In this document: in pieces, positions 1-5,312 of the stretch
Layout: each line of letters starts with the position of its first letter
How positions within the stretch are numbered: the stretch's first letter is position 1
DNA from: Burkholderiales bacterium
GTDB lineage: Bacteria; Pseudomonadota; Gammaproteobacteria; Burkholderiales; Burkholderiaceae_C
Direction of reading: 5' to 3'
Assembly (NCBI GenBank): GCA_013205525.1
Contig: JABMMR010000154.1
Location: 1-5,984, forward strand
Length of the DNA stretch: 5,984 nucleotides
Made by a program: the position numbers and the translations under genes
The notes under the pieces: model-generated
The model's database searches: none
Seen by the model: the letters and a program-made list of their open reading frames with translations, nothing else
What the model was told of the DNA's origin: nothing

Positions 1-372
1 ATTGATGTCTTCCATGGGCACCACTTGCGCCATGCCGCCGCCTGTGGCACCGCCCTTCATGCCAAACACCGGCCCTAAAGAGGGCTCGCGCAGGCAAATC
101 AAGCTTTTCTTGCCTATCTTGCACAAGGCGTCACCTAAGCCCACGGTGGTGGTGGTTTTGCCCTCACCGGCAGGCGTAGGAGAAATAGCGGTCACCAAGA
201 TGAGCTTGCTGCCCGCTTTGTTGGGCATGGCGGCAATGTGCTTTAAAGACAGCTTGGCTTTGTGGTGGCCATAGGCGTACAAATGGTCATCATCTATATG
301 TAAATGTTGTTTCACCAGCTCGGGGATTCGTTTTAAGCTGGCGGCTTGGGCGATTTCAATGTCACTGCGCAT
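1..372 (-). CDS. fhs: Formate-tetrahydrofolate ligase, N-terminal part (runs off left edge)
   Basis: The enzyme (10-formyltetrahydrofolate synthetase, EC 6.3.4.3) makes 10-formyl-THF from formate, THF and ATP in the cytoplasm, feeding one-carbon metabolism. The minus-strand reading frame from ATG at 372 gives 124 residues up to the window edge with no stop. It opens with [11 protein letters not shown], the usual family start. The P-loop-type segment [12 protein letters not shown] lies at residues 65-76. [20 protein letters not shown] follows at about 94-113, then [10 protein letters not shown] at the edge. These are hallmark blocks of the family, in the correct order. The family is normally about 550-560 residues, so roughly the first fifth is visible. 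No good Shine-Dalgarno precedes the ATG (the upstream bases are T-rich), but the start fits the family N-terminus. It is divergent from the PEBP-like gene at 544. Identification is very secure. Confidence 0.97.
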   Translation of the reverse strand, partial: MRSDIEIAQAASLKRIPELVKQHLHIDDDHLYAYGHHKAKLSLKHIAAMPNKAGSKLILVTAISPTPAGEGKTTTTVGLGDALCKIGKKSLICLREPSLGPVFGMKGGATGGGMAQVVPMEDIN

Positions 373-402
373 GGTTGAATCAAAAAAAGTTTAATGACGA
401 TA

Positions 403-408
403 ATTTTA
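403..408 (-). promoter_or_regulatory. Possible -10 element for fhs
   Basis: Reading the minus strand upstream of the fhs ATG, the hexamer TAAAAT (one mismatch to TATAAT) lies about 30 nt before the start codon. No convincing -35 hexamer sits at the expected distance. Next to it is a 10-bp perfect palindrome, AAGCATGCTT (410-419), which could be an operator or chance. This is pattern matching only. Confidence 0.2.
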
Positions 409-460
409 CAAGCATGCTTTCGTTTTATTGCATAAAAAACTGACGCACAATGCCAACCAA

Positions 461-525
461 GGGTCAGACCAATTTAATTGGGGTCAGACCCCGATTAATA
501 ATTGGGGTCTGACCCCAATTAAATT
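461..525. repeat. Long perfect inverted repeat with GGGGTCAGACCCC cores
   Basis: Two 22-nt arms, 471-492 and 504-525, are exact reverse complements separated by 11 nt of AT-rich spacer (493-503). Each arm carries the 13-nt near-palindrome GGGGTC-A/T-GACCCC, so each can also fold on itself. The right copy extends to an 11+1+11 palindrome at 499-521. A third, partial copy, GGGTCAGACC, is at 461-470. I recall similar GGGGTCAGACCCC repeats being dispersed in proteobacterial genomes, in some cases near REP-associated (RAYT-type) transposases; that link is from memory and no transposase is visible here. The element ends 6 nt before the Shine-Dalgarno of the downstream gene. If transcribed from upstream it would form a 22-bp stem in the 5' UTR. 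It could be a REP-like or MITE-like insertion or a regulatory hairpin. Confidence 0.93.
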
Positions 526-531
526 TTGATC

Positions 532-537
532 AAGGAG
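532..537 (+). promoter_or_regulatory. Shine-Dalgarno AAGGAG for the PEBP-like gene
   Basis: AAGGAG followed by 6 nt and ATG at 544. This fixes the start at 544 rather than at the in-frame TTG at 526, and the resulting protein begins with a proper signal peptide. Confidence 0.85.
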
Positions 538-543
538 ACTGGG

Positions 544-981
544 ATGAAAAAATTATGGCTTTGTTTAGCCGCCTTAACGGGGATGAGCGCCAGCTATGCG
601 CAGTCGCGGCTGGATGTGGCCTTTACTTGGAATATCAGCCACCGCTGCTCACCGGTCTCGCCTGAAATTCGCCTCAAAGACATTCCGACAGGAACCACAC
701 GTTTGTTGGTCAAGATGACCGACCTCGATCAAAAAGACGATGACCACGGTGGTGGCAGCATCACGCCAAGCGATGCCTTAGGCAGCACTTTCACCATCGA
801 TTCCGGCGCTTTAAAAGCCTACAAAGGCCCTTGTCCGGAAAATTTCACAACTTTGGGACATGAGTACCAATTCAGCGTCACCGCCTTGGGCGCAGACAAC
901 AAAGCTTTGGCTGTGGGCAGCGCCAAAGCGCCTTTTTCTGCCAAATTTGTGATCTTGCAAGGGTTGTTGAAAAGCCCTTAA
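544..981 (+). CDS. Exported PEBP (YbhB/YbcL, Raf kinase inhibitor-like) family protein
   Basis: A 145-residue protein. Residues 1-20 (MKKLWLCLAALTGMSASYAQ) are a Sec signal peptide with cleavage near SYA/Q, so it is probably periplasmic. The mature part matches the phosphatidylethanolamine-binding protein fold by motif. It has a CSPVSPEIRLKDIPTGTTRL block (35-54; compare SPPLSW...VPAGTKS in family members), the acidic MTDLD segment (58-62) followed by DDDHGGG (65-71), and the signature GPCPE...HEYQFSVTAL (95-115). His106 and the D60/D62/H68 group are candidates for the anion-binding pocket. Cys35 and Cys97 could form a disulfide. It is slightly shorter than typical bacterial members (about 155-185 with leader), with the middle loop compressed. 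The biological role of bacterial PEBP proteins is poorly defined, so no substrate is proposed. It is convergent with the minus-strand gene ending at 998, leaving only 16 nt between stops and no clear terminator. Confidence 0.85.
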   Translation: MKKLWLCLAALTGMSASYAQSRLDVAFTWNISHRCSPVSPEIRLKDIPTGTTRLLVKMTDLDQKDDDHGGGSITPSDALGSTFTIDSGALKAYKGPCPENFTTLGHEYQFSVTALGADNKALAVGSAKAPFSAKFVILQGLLKSP

Positions 982-997
982 GAGGCCTTAGGCGACT

Positions 998-1426
998 TCA
1001 GCGAAAGCCGCCAGCGGCAGACAGGTCACCCAGCAGATCTGTGTAAAGACCTTGGAACTCGGATGTGCTCATCAGAGGCATATCGGTGGTCAAAACGGTG
1101 TCTTGTAACACTTTGAGCTTGGGCCACGGCAGCACATTCAACCACCGTTGCTTGACAGCATAGGTCAGACAAACGCGCAAACTGGCTATGACCTGCTGAA
1201 TTTTTTGGGGGGATAGCCGCTTTTCCTCTAGGACGTAAGTGAACTTGCGCAGGCGCGTAGCGGTGACGTCATAGAGGGGCGTTTGGCCCCAAAAAGGCAA
1301 TAGATGGGACTGTAAATGATCTTTGCGGCGATGCAGCGTGTCGGCACTTAAACGAAGCGCCGCGTGGGCCAAGTACACGCGGGCGAGCTCTTCGAAATGA
1401 TGTGACTCGCTGACTTGATTAGGCAA
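998..1426 (-). CDS. Truncated tyrosine recombinase/integrase: N-terminal core-binding domain only
   Basis: A 142-residue ORF starting at TTG (1426). Residues about 10-105 resemble the SAM-like core-binding domain of phage integrase/XerC-type recombinases. They show helices around FEELARVYLAHAALRLSADT, then a DHLQSHLLPFWG segment, an LYDVTATRLRKF block, and QQVIASLRVCLTYAVKQRWL leading to NVLPWPKLKV. The segment LMSTSEFQGLYTDLL (118-132) looks like the first helix of the catalytic domain, after which the frame ends at TGA. The R...HxxR...Y catalytic domain is absent, so it cannot recombine DNA. Full-length relatives are usually 300-400 residues. The TTG start is the only possible upstream start (a stop lies two codons before it). 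It overlaps the globin stop by 8 nt and has an AGGGAG 7 nt upstream, so translation coupled to the globin gene is likely. Either a decaying remnant or a small DNA-binding protein retained in the operon. Family assignment is by pattern only. Confidence 0.65.
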   Translation of the reverse strand: MPNQVSESHHFEELARVYLAHAALRLSADTLHRRKDHLQSHLLPFWGQTPLYDVTATRLRKFTYVLEEKRLSPQKIQQVIASLRVCLTYAVKQRWLNVLPWPKLKVLQDTVLTTDMPLMSTSEFQGLYTDLLGDLSAAGGFR

Positions 1427-1958
1427 TGATCATCTCCCTGAGGCTTTCGATCCGCAACATGACCAGCGCAATGTCGGGCTTACTCATACCAGCTGCGGTC
1501 AGCACATCTTTGAGCACATCGGCGACTTCGTCGAAATGCATGCTGTGTATGTGGTACTTGGCATGTGCAGTGTACATGTCCCGTCCGGTATAAAACTCTG
1601 CGGGTTTACCCATGACAAAAGCTACATACTTGACCGTGTGCTCGGCCAAATGCTCCAAATCTATGCCTTCAAAATAAGCCGCCAAATGGTGTCTGGCCAA
1701 GACTTCTTGGTGAAACGCTTTAACAACCTTGGCGATGGTGGGGAGGCCACCGTATTTATCGAAAAGCGTTATCGACGAATCGACTTCAGGCCCCTTGGGC
1801 TGGGTTTGCGGCGGCCCCTGTGCGGCTGGCGTCTCTGCCTTTTTGCCAAAAACCGACCCCTGACTCTCATAAAAGTCGCGTGAACCGCACTTCGCACATT
1901 TCATGGGTTTAGGCTCATCGGCCGCGATCCCACACTTGCTACACACTTTTGTTGCCAT
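1419..1958 (-). CDS. Zinc-ribbon / group I truncated haemoglobin fusion protein
   Basis: A 179-residue cytoplasmic protein with no signal peptide. Residues 1-30 hold a CxxC...CxxC zinc ribbon (Cys6, Cys9, Cys21, Cys24; CSKCG and CAKCG). Residues 33-60 are a Pro/Gln/Lys-rich linker. Residues 63-179 align without large gaps to group I (TrHbN/GlbN) 2-on-2 globins: LFDKYGG (65-71), VVKAFHQEVL (78-87), YFEGIDLEHL (95-104), FYTGRDMYTAHAKYHI (122-137), HFDEVADVLKDVLTAAGM (141-158). His132 is the expected proximal haem ligand (F8). By the same alignment the distal B10 residue is His83, where the family nearly always has Tyr. E11 is Thr108 (often Gln) and E7 is Leu104. The globin part has nine His. 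Known relatives bind O2 or NO; the role here is unknown. ATG at 1958 is preceded by AAGG at 5 nt. First gene of a two-gene unit with the recombinase fragment. Confidence 0.9.
   Translation of the reverse strand: MATKVCSKCGIAADEPKPMKCAKCGSRDFYESQGSVFGKKAETPAAQGPPQTQPKGPEVDSSITLFDKYGGLPTIAKVVKAFHQEVLARHHLAAYFEGIDLEHLAEHTVKYVAFVMGKPAEFYTGRDMYTAHAKYHIHSMHFDEVADVLKDVLTAAGMSKPDIALVMLRIESLREMIIA
1434..1439 (-). promoter_or_regulatory. Shine-Dalgarno AGGGAG supporting the TTG start at 1426
   Basis: Inside the last codons of the globin gene, the minus strand reads AGGGAG, then 7 nt, then TTG. This spacing supports a real, translationally coupled start for the recombinase-like ORF, although its start codon is a weak one. 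Confidence 0.6.
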
Positions 1959-2007
1959 GGCTACCTTGTTTGATGTTTGCTAAAACTTCTTAAATACTAA
2001 CTTAAAG

Positions 2008-2035
2008 ATATTAACTTTCTTATTTTTCATGCCAA
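2008..2035 (-). promoter_or_regulatory. Weak candidate promoter for the globin gene
   Basis: On the minus strand TTGGCA (2030-2035) is followed by a 16-nt spacer and TAATAT (2008-2013), about 50 nt upstream of the globin ATG, within an AT-rich tract covering 1981-2030. The -10 match is poor. I saw no clear FNR-type TTGAT-N4-ATCAA box. This is a guess from base composition and hexamers. Confidence 0.22.
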
Positions 2036-2105
2036 AGGCAGCACCTGACTGCGGCGCGAAACTTGCTTCTACTTTGCCAGTGTCAATATTCCATTGACCG
2101 TAACC

Positions 2106-2124
2106 GCTGGTGACAGAAACCAGC
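2106..2124 (+). other. Small hairpin just upstream of the RBS of the 2139 gene
   Basis: GCTGGT (2106-2111) and ACCAGC (2119-2124) form a 6-bp stem with a 7-nt loop, ending 3-4 nt before the purine-rich ribosome binding site (AGGGG at 2128-2132). It could stabilise the 5' UTR or affect initiation. Chance is also possible at this length. Confidence 0.3.
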
Positions 2125-2138
2125 AAAAGGGGCAAAAC

Positions 2139-2444
2139 ATGTTGAAAGCGATTTCTTTGGTATTCATTTCCATACTTTTCAGCCCTTTTGCCCATGCCGA
2201 ACACTGGCGATATTGCGCCGCCAACGCGCCTGAATCCACCCCTTGCAAAGCCTTTGTCGCCTCGGTCATTTCGGGTCGTATTCCCGACATCGACAGCAAC
2301 GAAGTGCCTCGTTACGCTTCGGCCAACCCCGTCTCTTTGGCCATCAACCCTTTACAAACGGGAAATGTGCCCAGCTTTGGCCATGCGCCTTCAAGCGCAC
2401 TGCAACCCTTTGTCCAAATGACCGCTTCCATCTTGGTGAGATAA
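2139..2444 (+). CDS. Small secreted protein of unknown function
   Basis: A 101-residue protein. The start is chosen at ATG 2139 because AGGGG (2128-2132) lies 6 nt upstream and the product then opens with a clean Sec signal peptide, MLKAISLVFISILFSPFAHA, with cleavage after AHA (residue 20). An upstream in-frame ATG (2094) would bury the signal sequence. The mature part (about 81 residues) has two cysteines (Cys26, Cys36), few charged residues, and a Pro/Ser/Asn-rich C-terminal half with no motif I recognise. It is probably periplasmic or extracellular. It ends 4 nt before the ATG of the next gene, so the two are very likely cotranscribed. No function proposed. Confidence 0.72.
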   Translation: MLKAISLVFISILFSPFAHAEHWRYCAANAPESTPCKAFVASVISGRIPDIDSNEVPRYASANPVSLAINPLQTGNVPSFGHAPSSALQPFVQMTASILVR

Positions 2445-2448
2445 ATCC

Positions 2449-3138
2449 ATGAACACGCATGTCCATACCTCTTCGATATCCGCCCCGGGTTTCCAACTGA
2501 ACCCTTGGACGCTGTGGCTGATGCTGCAAGTCGCTTTCATTGTTGGCATCTGCATGGTCACGCTATGGTCTTTGCCAGAGAACATGCAAAGCGAGCGCGA
2601 GCGTCTGGATATTGAACACACAATTGAAGAACGCACGCTGTGGCAGCAACTCAATGCCCGTCAGTGCAATTTGGCCGATGAAAGCGTGCAAGCGCTGCAG
2701 CAGCAACTCAGCGCCTACAACACCCATGGACGCGGCCAGGTCCAAGCCCATATCGATCAGCTCAAACTCAAGCTGAACGAAGCCCAAGCCATGGTTGATT
2801 ACGCCGTGTTGCAAGGCTATCCCAACGGCATGATCGTGCGTGAAGAAATCACCAAAGTGAATTTGTACAAAAAGAAAATTGCCGAGCAGCATTGGGAAGA
2901 CCAAAGCTTCAGCTATGACTTGATCGCCGACCCCGATATGCGCAATTACGCAGTGCAGTGCGCCAGCAACGACGGCTTGCTGTCACAAGCCCGCTCTGGC
3001 CTCGATGACGCCAATATGCAGCATGGTCAGACCGAACGTCAGCGCACCGTGATCTATTTGCTGGCCTGTCTGGGCTACATCTTGTTGGCTATGAGCAGCT
3101 TGTTGGTTCAGCAACGGCACCTGAAAGCCGCTGCGTAA
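2449..3138 (+). CDS. Membrane-anchored protein with two TM helices and a periplasmic helical domain, unknown function
   Basis: A 229-residue protein. The first hydrophobic segment is residues about 19-40 (PWTLWLMLQVAFIVGICMVTLW) and the second about 200-220 (TVIYLLACLGYILLAMSSLLV). Between them lie some 155 mostly hydrophilic residues rich in Gln, Glu, Leu and Ala (for example ESVQALQQQLSAY and HIDQLKLKLNEAQAMVDYAV), which suggest helical or coiled-coil structure. Cys73 and Cys171 flank this domain and could pair in the periplasm. The N- and C-terminal tails are short; the C-terminal tail has basic residues (RHLK), which favours cytoplasmic ends. The layout recalls sensor or scaffold ectodomains, but no signalling output domain is attached. 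It starts 4 nt after the secreted-protein gene, with only a weak GGTGA as ribosome binding site, so translation coupling is likely. I do not recognise the family. Confidence 0.8.
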   Translation: MNTHVHTSSISAPGFQLNPWTLWLMLQVAFIVGICMVTLWSLPENMQSERERLDIEHTIEERTLWQQLNARQCNLADESVQALQQQLSAYNTHGRGQVQAHIDQLKLKLNEAQAMVDYAVLQGYPNGMIVREEITKVNLYKKKIAEQHWEDQSFSYDLIADPDMRNYAVQCASNDGLLSQARSGLDDANMQHGQTERQRTVIYLLACLGYILLAMSSLLVQQRHLKAAA

Positions 3139-3205
3139 GCTCTAGCGCGCATGGGCTGAAAGCGCATCAGTTAACCTGAGGGCTTTGCGGAGCCTTACCT
3201 TGGAT

Positions 3206-4822
3206 ATGCCCACCGGCCGACCGGCCACCCTCAGCCTTCGCGGCATGGTCACTTCCCCTCACAGTCTGGCTTCTGCGGCAGGCAGCGATGTGCTGCGCGC
3301 CGGCGGCTCAGCGGTTGACGCAGCGATTGCCACAGCCGCCGCTTTAGGCGTGATTTACCCACATATGACGGGCATGGGCGGCGACGCCTTTTGGCTGATC
3401 CATGACGCCCACACAGGCAAAGTACGCTACCTGAATGGCGGCGGGCGGGCCGCGGCCAGCGCCGACCCACGTTTTTTCACTGACAAGGGTTTGAGCGAAG
3501 TGCCGTTTCGTGGTGTCTGGCCTGCCACCTTGACCACCCCTGGCGCGGTGTCGAGTTGGTGCGAAGCGCATAAAGCCTATGGCAAATTAGGCTTGCCCCG
3601 CATTTTGGCGTCGGCCATGGATTACGCCCAGAATGGCTACCCAGTCAGCCAACGGCTGGCGGGATGGATGCAGCGCAGTCAGGCCGAATGCAGTGCTCAA
3701 CTGGGATGGTCTGAACTTTTCACCCCCCAGGGGCTTCTCCCCACCACGGGGTCTACTTTGCGTAACCCCGCACTGGCGCGCACCCTCCAAGCGCTGGCCG
3801 AGCAAGGCCAAGCCGGTTTTTACCAAGGTGATACGGGTAAGGCATTGGCAGCGCTGTCCAAGGAACACGGCGGTTTTTTCACGGCCCAAGACTTGGCGCA
3901 GCAGCAAGCTGAGTGGGGCGAGCCGATTGTGGGCAGCTACCGCGATCTGAGCCTCTACCAAACCCCGGCACCCACCCAAGGTTTCACGGTGCTGCAAATG
4001 CTCAAATTGGTAGAACCCTTGGAGCTGCACAAAAAAGATTTTGATGATCCCGAACGCATCCACTTGATGGTGCAGGCCAAACAAATCAGTTACCACGACC
4101 GCGACCGCTGGCTGGGCGACCCCGCCTTCACCGATATGCCCATGGCGCAACTGCTGAGCAACGCCTACCTCGATCAGCGCCGAAGCCTGATGGACACCAG
4201 CCGTGCTTTGGCGTGGGACCAAGTGCCCTCCTATGGCAGTTTGCGCGGCGACACGGTGTATATAGCGGTGGTAGACGCTCACGGCAACGCCGTGTCTTTG
4301 ATCCACAGCCTCTATGGCGCTTTCGGCTCTGGCGTGGTGAGCCTTGACACCGGCGTGCTGCTGCAAAACCGCAGCGCTTATTTTTCTTTGCAAGCTGGCC
4401 ACCCGAATGTGCTGGCACCGGCGAAGATTCCCCTGCATACCTTGATCGCGTCTATCGGTTTTCGCCACAACAAACTGTGGAGCGTCATGGGCTGCATGGG
4501 CGCTGATGGGCAGCCGCAAATCCAGTTTCAAGCCTATAGCAATATGCTCGACCACGGCATGGATATTCAACAAGCGGTGGAAGCACCGCGCTGGCTGTCA
4601 GGGCGATTTGCCTTGGGCGAGGCGCGTGACACCCTGCATGTGGAGAGCCGCTTAGGGGCCAAGACCTTGGACGCCTTGGCGGCCAAAGGCCATGTGCTCA
4701 ACCGCTGGGGGCCTTGGAACGAGCTGGCCGGCCACGCCCACGGCATCACCTTAGAAGGACCTCAGCAAACCCGTTTTGGCGGCAGCGACCCGCGCAGCGA
4801 TGGCGCAGCGGTGGGTTACTGA
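3206..4822 (+). CDS. Gamma-glutamyltransferase family protein (YwrD-like), Ntn hydrolase
   Basis: A 538-residue protein from ATG 3206. TTG codons at 3185 and 3200 are in-frame alternatives; the ATG gives the usual family N-terminus, about 13 residues before GMV. Gamma-glutamyltransferases cleave and transfer gamma-glutamyl groups from glutathione and related compounds. Visible blocks are GMVTSPHSLAS (13-23), GGSAVDAAIA (33-42), HMTGMGGDAFW (53-63), and NGGGRAA with Arg81 as the likely substrate-carboxylate contact. RGDTVY follows, with Thr350 as the predicted self-cleavage residue and nucleophile. Next come VVDAHGNAVSLI (355-366), FGSGVV, LLQNRSAYF, HPNVLAPAK, MGADGQPQ, and the C-terminal GGSDPRSDGAAVGY. 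Length and order fit a full enzyme precursor that matures into two subunits. There is no signal peptide, so unlike classical periplasmic GGT it is probably cytoplasmic. Two usually conserved spots differ: LAPAKIP instead of LAPGKRP, and GCMGAD where GxMGGD is typical. Actual substrate unknown. Confidence 0.93.
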   Translation: MPTGRPATLSLRGMVTSPHSLASAAGSDVLRAGGSAVDAAIATAAALGVIYPHMTGMGGDAFWLIHDAHTGKVRYLNGGGRAAASADPRFFTDKGLSEVPFRGVWPATLTTPGAVSSWCEAHKAYGKLGLPRILASAMDYAQNGYPVSQRLAGWMQRSQAECSAQLGWSELFTPQGLLPTTGSTLRNPALARTLQALAEQGQAGFYQGDTGKALAALSKEHGGFFTAQDLAQQQAEWGEPIVGSYRDLSLYQTPAPTQGFTVLQMLKLVEPLELHKKDFDDPERIHLMVQAKQISYHDRDRWLGDPAFTDMPMAQLLSNAYLDQRRSLMDTSRALAWDQVPSYGSLRGDTVYIAVVDAHGNAVSLIHSLYGAFGSGVVSLDTGVLLQNRSAYFSLQAGHPNVLAPAKIPLHTLIASIGFRHNKLWSVMGCMGADGQPQIQFQAYSNMLDHGMDIQQAVEAPRWLSGRFALGEARDTLHVESRLGAKTLDALAAKGHVLNRWGPWNELAGHAHGITLEGPQQTRFGGSDPRSDGAAVGY

Positions 4823-5211
4823 GGCGAGTTGCTGCTCAAGGGCATGCTGCACACGCTGTCCATCAATTGCTTATCAACCGAAGCAGCCTCGGGCTTGACC
4901 CATTGCCCGTTGCCGCTGCGCCGCGCCAAGATATTGCCTGTGGCCATGGGACCCGACATGGCGTGGATTTGCATCACCCGTGCTTGAGTTTGCTCGCAGT
5001 CGTACTCTTCTACCGAGCGAAAAGACGCGGTTCCTTGCTCGTTGGGCTTACCTAAATCATTCAAAATCCAAGCGCGGCTATAGCCATTGATGACCTGCAA
5101 ATTGTCTTTATCGATAAAGAAACGGGCTTGGGTGGGGTCGGTATGCACCAGCTGCCAATCGGCATGGGCTGCAAAACACATAAAAACCAGCAATATCGGG
5201 ATTTTTTTCAT
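4816..5211 (-). CDS. Secreted surface-adhesin E-like protein
   Basis: A 131-residue protein from ATG 5211. Residues 1-17 (MKKIPILLVFMCFAAHA) form a short Sec signal peptide, cleaved before Asp18. The mature domain resembles the adhesin-E family (first described for Haemophilus protein E): DWQLV near the start, then a FFIDKDNLQVINGYSRAWIL block (31-50), SFRSVEEYDCEQTQARV (63-79), a MATGN block, a W-V-KP segment (104-108), and a final MDSVCSM. Cys72 and Cys121 are the expected disulfide pair. Many proteobacteria have such small proteins and most are uncharacterised, so an adhesin role is not implied. An upstream in-frame ATG at 5277 exists, but only the 5211 start places the signal peptide at the N-terminus; GAGAG lies 8 nt before it. 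The stop (4818-4816) overlaps the convergent gamma-glutamyltransferase stop by 7 nt. Confidence 0.8.
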   Translation of the reverse strand: MKKIPILLVFMCFAAHADWQLVHTDPTQARFFIDKDNLQVINGYSRAWILNDLGKPNEQGTASFRSVEEYDCEQTQARVMQIHAMSGPMATGNILARRSGNGQWVKPEAASVDKQLMDSVCSMPLSSNSPQ

Positions 5212-5279
5212 CTTTGGGGCTCTCAGATCTTCATTTTTCAGCGGGCGTGCCGAATCTAAGACTACCTGATTTTCCATTC

Positions 5280-5309
5280 AGGTCTCATTCACCGTGGGTG
5301 AAAGGTCTC
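5280..5309. repeat. 7-bp direct repeats flanking a small inverted repeat in a divergent promoter region
   Basis: AGGTCTC occurs at 5280-5286 and again at 5303-5309, 23 bp apart. Between them TTCACC (5288-5293) and GGTGAA (5297-5302) form an inverted repeat with a 3-nt loop. The element sits between the adhesin-E-like gene (minus) and the TpsB-like gene (plus), and its right end overlaps the latter's ribosome binding site. It has the look of an operator or of an RNA hairpin masking the RBS. The parts are short enough that chance cannot be excluded. Confidence 0.45.
5301..5305 (+). promoter_or_regulatory. Ribosome binding site AAAGG supporting the TTG start at 5313
   Basis: AAAGG is followed by 7 nt and TTG. 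The other candidates, GTG 5298 and TTG 5334, have no comparable upstream purine tract. The AA of this site also forms the end of the 5297-5302 hairpin arm. Confidence 0.5.
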
Positions 5310-5312
5310 TTT

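Noticed and set aside
2..274. Plus-strand open frame of 90 codons at the left edge
   Set aside because: It is the complement of the fhs coding region, whose family match is unambiguous on the minus strand.
436..448. 13-mer AAAACTGACGCAC shared between 436-448 and 5321-5333
   Set aside because: A single 13-nt match between two places in a 6-kb window is expected fairly often by chance, and the flanks do not match. One copy lies inside the predicted coding start of the TpsB-like gene.
1980..2299. Short minus-strand frames of 74 and 76 codons upstream of the globin gene
   Set aside because: They overlap the signal-peptide gene at 2139, have no good ribosome binding site, and show no domain-like sequence.
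3728..3757. GGGG/CCCC-type inverted repeat inside the gamma-glutamyltransferase gene
   Set aside because: Arms are only four bases, with G/C runs that follow from the codons of a QGLLPTTG stretch. There is no sign of an insertion.
3587..4573. 328-codon open frame on the minus strand across the gamma-glutamyltransferase gene
   Set aside because: It is antisense to a strongly conserved enzyme, has no recognisable motif, and its His/Gln/Ala-rich composition is what the complement of this gene would give. GC-rich third positions create such long shadow frames.
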